From Lachnospiraceae bacterium (lineage in GTDB: Bacteria > Bacillota > Clostridia > Lachnospirales > Lachnospiraceae), in assembly GCA_030523275.1 (NCBI GenBank), contig JAUNIX010000017.1, positions 1 through 64,000 on the forward strand: DNA of 64,000 bases, read 5' to 3'. The first letter of the stretch is position 1. Each line of letters opens with the position of its first letter. The position numbers were made by a program, and so were the translations under genes. Below, piece after piece: positions 50,989-60,521 of this stretch. Below the pieces are notes generated by a model, which ran no database searches, was not told where the DNA came from, and saw only the letters and a list, made by a program, of their open reading frames with translations.

Positions 50989-52461
50989 ATGGAAACATTT
51001 CATGTGTATAAAGACATTCGTGCGCGTACGAATGGAGAGATTTATATTGGCATTGTTGGACCGGTCAGAACAGGGAAAAGTACATTTATTAAACGGTTTA
51101 TGGATTTGATGGTACTTCCAAATATGGAAGATGAATACGAGAAATCAAGAGCCAGGGATGAATTGCCACAGTCTTCAGCGGGAAAGACGATCATGACGAC
51201 GGAACCAAAGTTTGTGCCGAATGAAGCAATTGAGATTACAGTGGAAGATGACATTCAATTAAAAGTGCGCCTGATCGATTGTGTAGGTTATATGGTGGAA
51301 GGTGCAGTTGGTCATTTAGAGGGTTCTGAGGAAAGACTGGTAAAAACACCTTGGTTTGACTATGAGATTCCATTTACAAAGGCGGCAGCAATTGGAACAA
51401 AAAAGGTTATTGAGGAACACTCAACGATTGGTATTGTTGTTACAACAGATGGGTCTTTTGGAGAGATTCCAAGAAGCCAGTATGAACCGGTGGAAAAACA
51501 GACCATTGAAGAATTAAAATCATTACATAAGCCATTTATCGTAATTCTCAATACGAGCCGTCCTTACAGTAGTGAAACGAAAGAGATGGCAAATAAAATG
51601 CGAGAGACTTATCAGTGTCCGGTGCTGCCACTAAATTGTGAGCAACTTCGTAAGGAGGATATCAATGAACTGCTAAAAAGCATTTTATTAGAATTTCCAA
51701 TAACTTCACTGGGATTCTATATTCCAAAATGGATGGAGGCATTGTCAAGTGAACATGTTTTAAAAAAGGCGTTGTTGGCAACCATTCGCGAAAATTTAGA
51801 ACAGTTTGAGGTTATGCAGGATTTATATCAAATTCCACTACAAGAAAATGAATATATCCAGAAAATGAAAATCGATGCAATTCATTTAGATACTGGTGAG
51901 GTAGATGTTTCAGTTATCTTTGATGATCGCTACTATTATCAGATTATCAGTGATTTTATCGGTATGCCGATCACAAATGAGTATGAGTTTTTAAAGACGA
52001 TACAGTCATTGGCAAAAACACAAAAAGAATGTGATCAGGTTTCAGACGCACTTATGAGTGTGCGTCAAAAAGGCTATGGAGTGGTATCTCCGTTGAAAAA
52101 AGATATTTCTCTTGAAGAACCGCAACTTGTAAAACACGGAAATAAATATGGTATCCGCATTAAGGCACAAGCACCATCCATTCATATGATCCGTGCTAAT
52201 ATTTCGACAGAAATTGCTCCAATCGTGGGCACGAAAGAACAAGCGCAAGATATCATTGATTATATGAATGCTGGAGCTTCAAAAGAGGAAGGAAGCATCT
52301 GGGATATTAATTTATTTGGAAAAACACTAGAAGAAATGGTTGGCGAAGGTATGCAGTCAAAAGCTGCAAAAATGAATGATGAAAGCCAGCAAAAATTGCA
52401 AGATACGATGGAGAAAATAGTTAACGAAAGCAATGGTGGATTAGTTTGCATTATTATATAA
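50989..52461 (+). CDS. spoIVA: Stage IV sporulation protein A (spore coat ATPase)
   Basis: SpoIVA hydrolyses ATP to polymerise on the forespore and builds the base of the spore coat. The 490-residue protein starts METFHVYKDIRARTNGEIYI, carries Walker A GPVRTGKST (24-32), and ends in the membrane-targeting GLVCIII. Middle and C-terminal domains match the family in length. The gene shows that the organism belongs to a spore-forming lineage. A sigma-E-like promoter and an AT-rich terminator bracket it. der-plsY-gpsA-spoIVA order is similar to Bacillus. Confidence 0.95.
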   Translation: METFHVYKDIRARTNGEIYIGIVGPVRTGKSTFIKRFMDLMVLPNMEDEYEKSRARDELPQSSAGKTIMTTEPKFVPNEAIEITVEDDIQLKVRLIDCVGYMVEGAVGHLEGSEERLVKTPWFDYEIPFTKAAAIGTKKVIEEHSTIGIVVTTDGSFGEIPRSQYEPVEKQTIEELKSLHKPFIVILNTSRPYSSETKEMANKMRETYQCPVLPLNCEQLRKEDINELLKSILLEFPITSLGFYIPKWMEALSSEHVLKKALLATIRENLEQFEVMQDLYQIPLQENEYIQKMKIDAIHLDTGEVDVSVIFDDRYYYQIISDFIGMPITNEYEFLKTIQSLAKTQKECDQVSDALMSVRQKGYGVVSPLKKDISLEEPQLVKHGNKYGIRIKAQAPSIHMIRANISTEIAPIVGTKEQAQDIIDYMNAGASKEEGSIWDINLFGKTLEEMVGEGMQSKAAKMNDESQQKLQDTMEKIVNESNGGLVCIII

Positions 52462-52483
52462 AAATATTTGTAAAATATTTTTT
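52460..52483 (+). terminator. Terminator of spoIVA
   Basis: AAAAATATTT and AAATATTTTT pair around GTA with T after. It overlaps the stop codon region. The all-AT stem is weak. The element at 52495 begins 12 bp further. Confidence 0.5.
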
Positions 52484-52494
52484 ACGGGCAAATA

Positions 52495-52662
52495 GACACT
52501 AAGTCATTCCAAAGACAGATATTCTTTTATAGATCCATTACGCCGTCGAACAGTTGTTACATTAGATATAACAATACAGAGGTCTGTTTCGCTTCGTGAT
52601 GGGTATGGTGATACGAAAAATCGCGCTGTAATGAGAACATCTGCCTGGAATGACTAAGTGTT
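52495..52662. other. Folded intergenic element after spoIVA, unknown
   Basis: GACACTAAGTCATTCCA (52495-52511) pairs with TGGAATGACTAAGTGTTT (52646-52663), with one mismatch and a terminal G-T. Inside are CAGAT/ATCTG (52516-52520, 52639-52643) and CATTAC/GTAATG (52536-52541, 52628-52633). Within those lie hairpins TTGTTA/TAACAA (52554-52574), ACAG/CTGT (52576-52587) and TTCGT/ACGAA. It looks like a multi-branched structured RNA or a mobile hairpin element. No protein frame or known RNA motif is recognised. Confidence 0.55.
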
Positions 52663-52693
52663 TACTGATGCAAAATATACTTAGGAGATGAAT

Positions 52694-53167
52694 ATGAAAG
52701 TAACAATGTATACAGATGGAGCTGCAAGAGGAAATCCCAATGGACCTGGTGGATATGGAACGATATTAGAATATATTGATCCGCAAGGTCAGGTGCATCG
52801 ACGGGAATATTCAGCAGGATATAAAAAAACAACAAATAACCGTATGGAAATGATGGCAGTGATTGTCGGATTAGAGGCATTGAACAGACCATGTGAAGTG
52901 ACTGTTTATTCGGATTCTCAATATGTAGTAAAAGCATTCAATGAACATTGGCTTGATGGATGGCAAAAACGTGGCTGGAAACGGGCAGGAAATAAACCGG
53001 TTTTAAATGTGGATCTGTGGAAGAGAATGTTAACTGCGATGAAATCTCATACGGTTACTTTTTGCTGGGTAAAAGGTCATGCCGGACATCCGGAAAATGA
53101 GCGTTGTGATGAGCTTGCGACATCTGCTGCAGACGGAACAGATTTACTAGAAGACAATTTTGAATGA
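52694..53167 (+). CDS. rnhA: Ribonuclease HI
   Basis: RNase HI cuts the RNA strand of RNA-DNA hybrids. The 157-residue chain has the DEDD residues in [18 protein letters not shown] (D8), [16 protein letters not shown] (E), [11 protein letters not shown] (D) and [12 protein letters not shown] (D). The start at 52694 has AGGAG six bases upstream; ATG at 52688 is too close. With rnhB in this window the organism has both types of RNase H. Confidence 0.93.
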   Translation: MKVTMYTDGAARGNPNGPGGYGTILEYIDPQGQVHRREYSAGYKKTTNNRMEMMAVIVGLEALNRPCEVTVYSDSQYVVKAFNEHWLDGWQKRGWKRAGNKPVLNVDLWKRMLTAMKSHTVTFCWVKGHAGHPENERCDELATSAADGTDLLEDNFE

Positions 53168-53315
53168 AACGGTATTTCAAATGAATAGATCAGAGTCAGG
53201 CATGGAAATTTTGCAAGATTTTGAACGAATACAAAAAACTTACGAAAAAGGAAAGATTTTTTCTCGCCTTTATGATATACTAAAGTGATAGATTGAAAAG
53301 AAAGCAGGTGATTGT

Positions 53316-54119
53316 ATGGAAATTCAGTTATGGAGAGAGTTGTTGGCACCATATCAGCTTGCTGTGGATGAGTTGGAGGTTAAATTTAACCACATTATCC
53401 GCGAATGTCATTTGAAGGGCAGTTATTCTCCGATTGAACGTGTGGAAGGACGCGTAAAAAAGATATCAAGTATTCTCGATAAGATGCAGAAAAAAGATGT
53501 CAACATGAACAATCTTGAAGAAAAGATTAAAGATATTGCTGGAATCCGTATTATTTGCCAGTTTGTAGAAGATATTTACCGCGTGGTAGAGATGATCGAT
53601 GAACGAAGTGATATGACGATCATCGCACAAAAAGACTATATTAAAACAGCGAAGAACACAGGATACCGTAGCTATCATTTGATCGTAGAATATGAAGTGA
53701 ATACATTAAAGGGAGCAAAGAAATTACCAGTCGAAATTCAGATTCGAACACTGGCGATGGATTTCTGGGCAACTGTAGAGCATTCGCTCCACTATAAATA
53801 CTCTCATCACATTCCAGAATATATTCAAGATAAATTAATCAATGCTTCAAATGCAATTGTTGTTTTGGATCAAGAAATGTCAGCAGTCAGAGATGAGATT
53901 TTAGATGCACAAAATGCGTTTAGTGTAAAAGCAAATCTAATATCTGATATTCTGCATAATCTGCAAAATCTTTATCGGGTGGGGAACCGCCAGGAAGTAC
54001 AAAGGATTCAGGAGGAATTTTACAAAATCTATGAGCAAGACGATATGGAGCAACTGATTCGATTTGGACATCAGTTGGATATTATCGCAGAAGGACATGG
54101 AGCACAAAGCTTGCATTAA
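53316..54119 (+). CDS. relQ: Small alarmone (p)ppGpp synthetase, RelQ/YjbM type
   Basis: This 267-residue protein has a RelA/SpoT synthetase domain without hydrolase, TGS or ACT domains, so it is a small alarmone synthetase. Motifs are RVEGRVKKISSILDKM, the IAGIRIICQF stretch, GYRSYHLIVEY and LPVEIQIRTLAMDFWATVEHSLHYK. The C-terminal helices (about 190-267) match RelQ-type tetramer formation. GCAGGTG precedes the start. Confidence 0.88.
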   Translation: MEIQLWRELLAPYQLAVDELEVKFNHIIRECHLKGSYSPIERVEGRVKKISSILDKMQKKDVNMNNLEEKIKDIAGIRIICQFVEDIYRVVEMIDERSDMTIIAQKDYIKTAKNTGYRSYHLIVEYEVNTLKGAKKLPVEIQIRTLAMDFWATVEHSLHYKYSHHIPEYIQDKLINASNAIVVLDQEMSAVRDEILDAQNAFSVKANLISDILHNLQNLYRVGNRQEVQRIQEEFYKIYEQDDMEQLIRFGHQLDIIAEGHGAQSLH

Positions 54120-54139
54120 GGTAAAGGTTGTGCTCCTTT
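54099..54139 (+). terminator. Terminator-like hairpin at the relQ end
   Basis: GGAGCACAA (54099-54107) inside relQ pairs with TTGTGCTCC (54128-54136), with TTTA after. The 20-base loop includes the stop codon. An R1 fragment follows. Confidence 0.5.
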
Positions 54140-54147
54140 ACTTATGG

Positions 54148-54182
54148 AATTTAGGGAGTTTGAGGCGGATTTGTCCGCTTTG
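54148..54182 (+). repeat. R1 fragment (3' end) ahead of rsmF
   Basis: ATTTAGGGAGTTTGAGGCGG then ATTTGTCCGCTTT matches the last 35 bp of R1 with two or three changes. It lies after the relQ hairpin and in frame before rsmF, so a longer start at 54144 would translate repeat sequence. Confidence 0.8.
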
Positions 54183-54197
54183 TTTTGGAGAAGAAAG

Positions 54198-55556
54198 ATG
54201 AAAATACCAGTAGCTTTTGAGAAATCAATGAAAACATATTTGGGAACGTCATGGGATGCATTTCTTCGTAGTTATGATGAACCAGAGTATTATGGAATTC
54301 GCTTAAATCCGTTAAAGATCAGTCGAGAAGAATTTATTGAAAAAAGTCCTGTAGCATTAAAAGAAATTTCATGGTGCAAAGAAGGATTTTATTATGATGG
54401 AACCAAAGGTCAACCGGCAAAGCATCCATATTATCATGCAGGAATGTACTATATTCAGGAACCGAGTGCGATGTTGCCGGCAAGTTTACTTCCAGTAGAA
54501 CCGGGAGACCGTGTACTTGATCTTTGTGCAGCACCAGGTGGAAAATCGACGCAAATTGCCGGAAAACTGCAGGGAAAGGGATTGTTGGTGTCCAATGATA
54601 TCAGCATATCCCGCACAAAGGCACTTGTAAAGAATTTAGATATGACAGGTGCAGCGAATGTGGTAGTGACATGTGAAAAGCCAGAGAAATTGGCAAAGGC
54701 ATTTCCACAATTTTTTGACAAAATCTTAGTGGATGCCCCGTGTTCTGGGGAAGGGATGTTTCGAAAAAATCCCCAGATGTTTAAGGATTATGAGCAGAGA
54801 GGACCGGCCTATTATGAACCTCTGCAAAAAGAAATCGTTGCACAAGCATTGTCGATGTTAAAACCGGGAGGATATCTTGTCTATTCTACCTGTACGTTTT
54901 CACCGGAAGAAGACGAAGGGCTAGTAGATTGGGTGTTAAAAGAGTATCCAGACATGACATTGGAAAATAGTTTTTCCTTTCCAGGACGTGGATATGGTCA
55001 TCCGGAATGGGTGGTCAATGGTGATGAATCGCTAAGATATGCTTACCGCATGTGGCCACATCAAATTGAAGGAGAAGGGCATTTTGCAGTTTTATTTAAA
55101 AAAGCAGATGGTGAAAGAAAGAGACAAAAATACCATCATAAGAGTGAAAAACTTTCGACAGAAGCTGCTGAATTTTTGCGAAATGTAAATTTAGATGATA
55201 ATGACGGATATTATAAACAGATTGGTGAGCGTCTCTTTTTGATACCAAATGCGATGCCTGAAGTGAAAGGAATTCGTATGGTTCGTTCTGGTTTATGTTT
55301 AGGAGAGCAAAAGAAAAAGCGTTTTGAACCAGATCAGGCACTTGCGATGGCATTAAAGTCGGAACAGTATTATAAAACGATTGATTTCCCATTAGAAGAT
55401 GAGAGAGTGTTAAAATATTTAAAATGTGAGACAATTATGGTTGATGGCCCTGAGGGATTTGTTTTGATTACTGTCGACGGATTTCCTCTTGGATGGGGAA
55501 AATTAAACAAAGGAAGATTGAAAAATAAATATGCACCAGCCTGGAGATGGATGTAA
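54198..55556 (+). CDS. rsmF: RsmF-like rRNA (cytosine-C5)-methyltransferase
   Basis: This 452-residue enzyme methylates cytosine in 16S rRNA (RsmB/RsmF family). It has the SAM motif VLDLCAAPGGKSTQIA, the PCSGEGMFRK motif with one catalytic cysteine and the YSTCTFSPEEDE motif with the other. After the catalytic domain, a C-terminal PUA-like RNA-binding region covers about 310-452. The start at 54198 has GGAG eight bases before; the 18 codons upstream are an R1 remnant. The stop overlaps the next start by one base. Confidence 0.9.
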   Translation: MKIPVAFEKSMKTYLGTSWDAFLRSYDEPEYYGIRLNPLKISREEFIEKSPVALKEISWCKEGFYYDGTKGQPAKHPYYHAGMYYIQEPSAMLPASLLPVEPGDRVLDLCAAPGGKSTQIAGKLQGKGLLVSNDISISRTKALVKNLDMTGAANVVVTCEKPEKLAKAFPQFFDKILVDAPCSGEGMFRKNPQMFKDYEQRGPAYYEPLQKEIVAQALSMLKPGGYLVYSTCTFSPEEDEGLVDWVLKEYPDMTLENSFSFPGRGYGHPEWVVNGDESLRYAYRMWPHQIEGEGHFAVLFKKADGERKRQKYHHKSEKLSTEAAEFLRNVNLDDNDGYYKQIGERLFLIPNAMPEVKGIRMVRSGLCLGEQKKKRFEPDQALAMALKSEQYYKTIDFPLEDERVLKYLKCETIMVDGPEGFVLITVDGFPLGWGKLNKGRLKNKYAPAWRWM

Positions 55557-56284
55557 TGAAAGAACAGATACGATTAGATAAATATTTGGCAAAAATGTCC
55601 GTTGGCAGTCGTAGTCAGGTCAAGCAGATGATCCGCAAAGGACAAGTCTGCATCAACGGTGAGATTGTCAAAAAAGCGGAACAAAAAGTGGTGATTGGAA
55701 GGGATGTCGTGAGTGTGGATCAAAAAGAGATTTCTTTTGTTCCATATGAATATTATATGATGTACAAACCGGCAGGCGTTGTCTGTGCAACACAGGATAC
55801 AAAAGATAAGACGGTACTTGATCTCATCCAAGATACAAAAAATAAAGATTTATTTCCGGCAGGTCGTTTAGATAAAGATACGGAAGGTTTACTACTTTTG
55901 ACGAATGATGGACAATTGGCTCATCAGTTGCTTTCTCCCAAAAAGCATGTTGATAAAACGTATTATGCAAAAATTCAGGGAAAAGTAACTCAAGAAGATA
56001 TAAATATTTTTGCTAATGGCATGGATATTGGAGAGAAGAAGAAAACATTACCGGCAAAACTTGAAATTTTATCTTCGGATGCCGTTTCAGAAATTATGAT
56101 TACAATACAGGAAGGAAAATTCCATCAGATTAAGCGCATGTTTGAGGTAGTCAATAAGAAAGTATTGTATTTAAAAAGAATGCGTTTTGGTCCGCTTGTT
56201 TTGGACAAGAGTTTAAAACCGGGACAGTATCGGAATTTGACAAAAGCGGAAATACAAATGTTAAAAGGGGATAACGATGAATAA
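55556..56284 (+). CDS. Pseudouridine synthase, RsuA family
   Basis: This 242-residue protein has an N-terminal S4 RNA-binding domain ([22 protein letters not shown]) and a RsuA/RluB-type catalytic domain with the active-site aspartate D106 in [18 protein letters not shown]. Length fits RsuA, which modifies 16S rRNA; RluB or RluE cannot be excluded. The start at 55556 is set by GGAG nine bases upstream; ATG 55547 is too close. It overlaps the next gene by eight bases. Confidence 0.88.
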   Translation: MKEQIRLDKYLAKMSVGSRSQVKQMIRKGQVCINGEIVKKAEQKVVIGRDVVSVDQKEISFVPYEYYMMYKPAGVVCATQDTKDKTVLDLIQDTKNKDLFPAGRLDKDTEGLLLLTNDGQLAHQLLSPKKHVDKTYYAKIQGKVTQEDINIFANGMDIGEKKKTLPAKLEILSSDAVSEIMITIQEGKFHQIKRMFEVVNKKVLYLKRMRFGPLVLDKSLKPGQYRNLTKAEIQMLKGDNDE

Positions 56285-58175
56285 TACCTTTTTACCAATA
56301 ACAAAACAGGATATGGAGCAGCGAGGATGGGCACAGCCGGATTTTGTTTATATAACAGGAGATGCATATGTGGATCATCCTTCCTTTGGAGTGGCAATCA
56401 TCAGCCGGGTTTTAGAATCTCGTGGATTTAAAGTGGCAATTATTTCACAGCCAGATTGGAAGAAAAAAGAAAGTATACAGGTTTTTGGAAGACCGAGACT
56501 GGGATTTCTTGTGACGTCTGGTAATATGGACTCGATGGTGAATCATTATTCGGTGTCGAAAAAACGAAGAAAAAAAGATTCATATACGCCTGGTGGTGTG
56601 ATGGGGAAGCGCCCAGACTATGCTGTCGTTGTATATTGCAATTTGATTCGACAGACATATAAAGATGTGCCCATTTTGATTGGTGGTATCGAGGCAAGTT
56701 TAAGACGACTTGGGCATTATGATTACTGGAGTAATAAAATGAAACGATCAATTTTGCTTGACTCACAGGCAGACTTGCTTATGTACGGCATGGGAGAACA
56801 TTCCATCGTAGAAATCGCAGAAGCATTGGACGCTGGGCTAGATGTCAAAGATATTACTTATATCGCAGGTACAGTTTATAAGGCAAAGACCCTAGATTCA
56901 GTTTATGATTATGAATTATTGCCATCTTATCAGGAAATTAGTGAAAATAAGAGATCGTATGCACAGAGTTTTTATATGCAGTATTGTAATACCGATCCTT
57001 TTCAGGCAAAATGTCTGGTAGAACCTTATAAAAAGAATGAATATATTGTCCAGAATCCACCGGCAAAGCCATTGACGCAGATGGAGATGGATGATGTTTA
57101 TGCATTACCATATACAAAAAAATATCATCCGTCCTATGAGGCTTTGGGTGGAGTGCCGGCAATCTCAGAGATTAAATTTAGTTTGGTCAGCAATCGTGGT
57201 TGTTTTGGTGGCTGTAATTTTTGTGCCTTGACCTTTCATCAGGGAAGAATCATTCAGACACGAAGCCATGAATCCATTATAAAAGAAGCGAAGGAAATGA
57301 CACAGGATCCAGATTTTAAAGGATATATTCATGATGTTGGGGGTCCAACCGCTGATTTTAGACAGCCATCCTGCCAAAAGCAGTTGGAACACGGTGTCTG
57401 CAAAACGAGACAGTGTTTATTTCCACAGCCATGTAAAAATTTGAATGTGGATCACAGTGATTATATTTCTCTGTTACGGAAGCTTCGAAAGATACCAAGT
57501 GTAAAAAAAGTGTTTATCCGCTCAGGGATTCGCTTCGATTATGTGGTTTATGAAAAAGATAAAACATTTTTAAAGGAATTGTGTCAATATCATATTAGCG
57601 GGCAATTAAAGGTTGCACCGGAACATGTTTCTGACCGAGTGTTGAAAAAGATGGGAAAACCGTCCCATGATGTCTATGAAACATTTACCGAACAATATAA
57701 AGAAATGAACGAAACATTAGGAATGAAACAATTTTTAGTTCCCTATTTGATGTCTTCGCACCCAGGAAGTACACTAAATGATGCGATTGAACTGGCGTTG
57801 TATTTAAAGAAAATCAATCATATGCCAGAACAGGTGCAGGATTTTTATCCGACACCTTCCACGTTGTCAACCTGTATGTATTATACGGGACTTGATCCAC
57901 GAACGATGGAACCAGTCTATGTGCCAAAATCTCCGCATGAGAAAAAAATGCAGAGAGCATTAATGCAGTATCGGAATCCGGCTAATTATGATATTGTGGT
58001 GGAAGCATTAAAAAAGGCCGGAAGAACGGATTTGATCGGGTTTGGTTCACGATGTCTGATTCGACCAAAAAAAGAAAAGTCGGAAAATTGTTCGAAAAAT
58101 AAAAAAGCAAAAACAACGAAAAAGAAAACAATTCGCAATACACATCGGGGTAAACAAGAAAAAAGGAGAAAGTAA
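56277..58175 (+). CDS. YgiQ-family radical SAM protein
   Basis: This 632-residue protein belongs to the UPF0313/YgiQ family. The N-terminal part is B12-binding-like ([20 protein letters not shown] pattern), and the radical SAM motif is in [20 protein letters not shown] with three cysteines. A second region includes [20 protein letters not shown]. The C-terminus is a lysine-rich tail (about 595-632). Its reaction is unknown; a role in RNA modification is only suggested by neighbouring genes. Start overlaps rsuA. Confidence 0.85.
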   Translation: MNNTFLPITKQDMEQRGWAQPDFVYITGDAYVDHPSFGVAIISRVLESRGFKVAIISQPDWKKKESIQVFGRPRLGFLVTSGNMDSMVNHYSVSKKRRKKDSYTPGGVMGKRPDYAVVVYCNLIRQTYKDVPILIGGIEASLRRLGHYDYWSNKMKRSILLDSQADLLMYGMGEHSIVEIAEALDAGLDVKDITYIAGTVYKAKTLDSVYDYELLPSYQEISENKRSYAQSFYMQYCNTDPFQAKCLVEPYKKNEYIVQNPPAKPLTQMEMDDVYALPYTKKYHPSYEALGGVPAISEIKFSLVSNRGCFGGCNFCALTFHQGRIIQTRSHESIIKEAKEMTQDPDFKGYIHDVGGPTADFRQPSCQKQLEHGVCKTRQCLFPQPCKNLNVDHSDYISLLRKLRKIPSVKKVFIRSGIRFDYVVYEKDKTFLKELCQYHISGQLKVAPEHVSDRVLKKMGKPSHDVYETFTEQYKEMNETLGMKQFLVPYLMSSHPGSTLNDAIELALYLKKINHMPEQVQDFYPTPSTLSTCMYYTGLDPRTMEPVYVPKSPHEKKMQRALMQYRNPANYDIVVEALKKAGRTDLIGFGSRCLIRPKKEKSENCSKNKKAKTTKKKTIRNTHRGKQEKRRK

Positions 58176-58940
58176 ATGAAAAAAATTATTGTGATTACCG
58201 GTGCTTCGTCAGGAATGGGAAGGGAATTTGTCGATCAAATTGTAAAGAATGATATGTCAATGGATGAAATATGGTTAATTGCACGCAGAGAAAGTGTTTT
58301 AAAAGGGATTTCCGAGCAATATAAAGAAAAGACGTTCAGAATTTTAGCACTTGATTTGGAACAGGAAGCGTCGTGGCTGCGATATGAAGAAGCATTAAAA
58401 AGTGAACGACCAAAGATTATGTTGTTGATCAATGCTGCAGGTTATGGTGTGATTGGACAGACGCGAGAAATTGATGTGCATAGTCAGACCGGAATGATTC
58501 GATTAAATTGTGAGGCTTTAGAAGCGATTACACAGATTTCCATTCCTTATATGAAACGAGGGAGCAGAATCATTCAGCTCGCATCGGCATCGGCATTTTT
58601 ACCACAACCGGATTTTAATGTGTATGCAGCCTCAAAAGCATTTGTTGTGCATTATTCACGGGCATTGGCGAGAGAATTAAAAAAAGACGGAATCAGTGTG
58701 ACGACAGTCTGTCCGGGTCCGGTACAAACGGAATTTTTTGAACGAGCAGAAGTTTTGAAAAAGTCACCAGGCTATAAGAAATATTTTCGGGCATCCAAAG
58801 AAAAAGTAGTCAAAAAGGCTCTAAGAGATGCAAAAAAGAAAAAAGAAGTTTCTGTTTACGGAATTTCGATGAAAGCTATGCGCTTGGCAGCAAAGATGAT
58901 TCCACATAAATTACTGTTAAAGGGGCTTTATGAACGATGA
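58176..58940 (+). CDS. Short-chain dehydrogenase/reductase
   Basis: This 254-residue SDR has the cofactor motif ITGASSGMGREF (6-17), catalytic serine in LASASAF and YxxxK as YAASKAF, with a PGPVQTEF segment after. These are the classical SDR motifs. The substrate and preference for NAD or NADP are not clear. It starts directly after the YgiQ-type gene and overlaps rluA by four bases, so its expression is tied to this group. Confidence 0.86.
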   Translation: MKKIIVITGASSGMGREFVDQIVKNDMSMDEIWLIARRESVLKGISEQYKEKTFRILALDLEQEASWLRYEEALKSERPKIMLLINAAGYGVIGQTREIDVHSQTGMIRLNCEALEAITQISIPYMKRGSRIIQLASASAFLPQPDFNVYAASKAFVVHYSRALARELKKDGISVTTVCPGPVQTEFFERAEVLKKSPGYKKYFRASKEKVVKKALRDAKKKKEVSVYGISMKAMRLAAKMIPHKLLLKGLYER

Positions 58941-59902
58941 GAGAACTGATAATTACAAAAAATGAAGCCGGACAGCGTCTGGATAAGATGTTAGCAAAGT
59001 ATTTGGATGCGGCACCAAAAAGTTTTTTATATAAGATGCTCCGTAAGAAAAATATTAAATTAAATAAGAAAAAAGCAACTGGGAAAGAGATTTTACAGGA
59101 AGGGGATCAAGTTGCTCTTTTTTTAGCAGATCAGACGATAGAAGAATTTCAGAAAAAGAAAGTACCAAAAAAGCAAACCCATTTAAAACTAGAGCATCTT
59201 TATGAAGATGACAATGTTTTGATTTTAAATAAACCAGCAGGATTATTGTCTCAAAAAGCAAGACCAGAAGATGTATCGGTTAATGACTACGTATTAGAAG
59301 TGTGTGATCATTTCGGAGAAACGTTTAAGCCATCTATCTGTAACCGATTGGATCGAAATACAAGCGGAATTATTGTGGCAGGAACTTCCTTAGAAGGGTT
59401 ACAAACAATGGCAGAATTGTTAAAAAGCCGCAAAATGCACAAATATTATTTAACAATCGTAAAGGGGAACGTTCTAAGAGGAAAACGAATTCAGGGATAT
59501 TTAAAAAAAGATGAAAAAAGAAATACGGTTATATTTTCCAAACAAAAGATAGAGGGGGCTTCGTATATCGAGACCGAGTATGAACCTCTAGTAGCAACAG
59601 AAGAGGCGACACTTTTAAAGGTATGGCTGATTACCGGGCGTACGCATCAAATTCGATCCCATCTGGCATCGACTGGACATCCGATTGCCGGAGATTATAA
59701 ATATGGTGACCGAACATGGAATGACAGTTTAAAACGAAAGTTTGGATTATCTTTTCAACTTTTGCATGCCTACAAATTAGTTTTTCCAAAAGAGATGAAA
59801 CGTTGTCATAAGCTTGCTGGAAAGACGATTCAGGCAGAACCACCAGAATTGTTTCAAAAGATAAGAACTAGCTTGCAATTATCTAAAAGGGTGGTGGAAT
59901 AA
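58937..59902 (+). CDS. Pseudouridine synthase, RluA family
   Basis: This 321-residue protein has an N-terminal S4-like domain (about 1-80) and the RluA catalytic domain with D139 in CNRLDRNTSGIIVAG, then GRTHQIRSHLASTGHPIAGD. It probably modifies 23S rRNA (RluC/RluD-like); the site is not determined. It overlaps the SDR gene and is followed at once by recU. Confidence 0.9.
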   Translation: MRELIITKNEAGQRLDKMLAKYLDAAPKSFLYKMLRKKNIKLNKKKATGKEILQEGDQVALFLADQTIEEFQKKKVPKKQTHLKLEHLYEDDNVLILNKPAGLLSQKARPEDVSVNDYVLEVCDHFGETFKPSICNRLDRNTSGIIVAGTSLEGLQTMAELLKSRKMHKYYLTIVKGNVLRGKRIQGYLKKDEKRNTVIFSKQKIEGASYIETEYEPLVATEEATLLKVWLITGRTHQIRSHLASTGHPIAGDYKYGDRTWNDSLKRKFGLSFQLLHAYKLVFPKEMKRCHKLAGKTIQAEPPELFQKIRTSLQLSKRVVE

Positions 59903-60445
59903 ATGGCAACATGGAATTCTAGAGGACTTAGAGGTTCTGTATTAGAAGAAATGGTCAATTTGACAAATGAAAGATATCGGGAAAAGCGGCTGGCATTGGT
60001 GCAAAAAATACCAACTTCAATTAAACCGGTACAGTTTGATAAAGAACATCGCCATATCACATTGGCATATTTTGACCAGAAAAGCACTGTCGATTATATT
60101 GGAGCGGTACAGGGAATCCCTGTATGTTTTGATGCCAAAGAATGTGCGTCGGATTCCTTTCCATTACATAACATTCATGAACATCAGATTACATTTATGA
60201 AAGATTTTGAGCAGCAAGGAGGAATCAGCTTCTTGCTGATTTATTTCTCAAAGCACAACAAGTGCTATTATCTTCGCTTTGAGAAAATGATGGAGTTTTG
60301 GAATCGGCAGTTTGAATGTGGAAAAAAACATTTTAAATATTATGAAATGGAAGATGACTTTGAGATTCCGATTAAAAATGCAACTTTTGTACATTATTTG
60401 GAAACATTAAATCAAGATTTGCTTGTGAGAAAGAAAAAAAGCTGA
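59903..60445 (+). CDS. recU: Holliday junction resolvase RecU
   Basis: RecU cuts four-way junctions and helps recombination in Firmicutes. The 180-residue protein aligns with Bacillus RecU in NSRGLRGSVLEEMVNLTN, TVDYIGAVQG, SFPLHNIHEHQITFMKDF and YYLRFEKMMEFW. The metal-binding set is D64, D77 and K79 (DAK). In Bacillus the second residue is glutamate (EAK), a conservative change here. The N-terminus is shorter than in Bacillus by about 30 residues. It adjoins rluA without a gap. Confidence 0.88.
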   Translation: MATWNSRGLRGSVLEEMVNLTNERYREKRLALVQKIPTSIKPVQFDKEHRHITLAYFDQKSTVDYIGAVQGIPVCFDAKECASDSFPLHNIHEHQITFMKDFEQQGGISFLLIYFSKHNKCYYLRFEKMMEFWNRQFECGKKHFKYYEMEDDFEIPIKNATFVHYLETLNQDLLVRKKKS

Positions 60446-60521
60446 TATACTATATAAGATATACAAGAATGTGATAGTATGCGCAAGGGTACTGTCACGA
60501 TAGAAGGATAAGGTGAATTCA

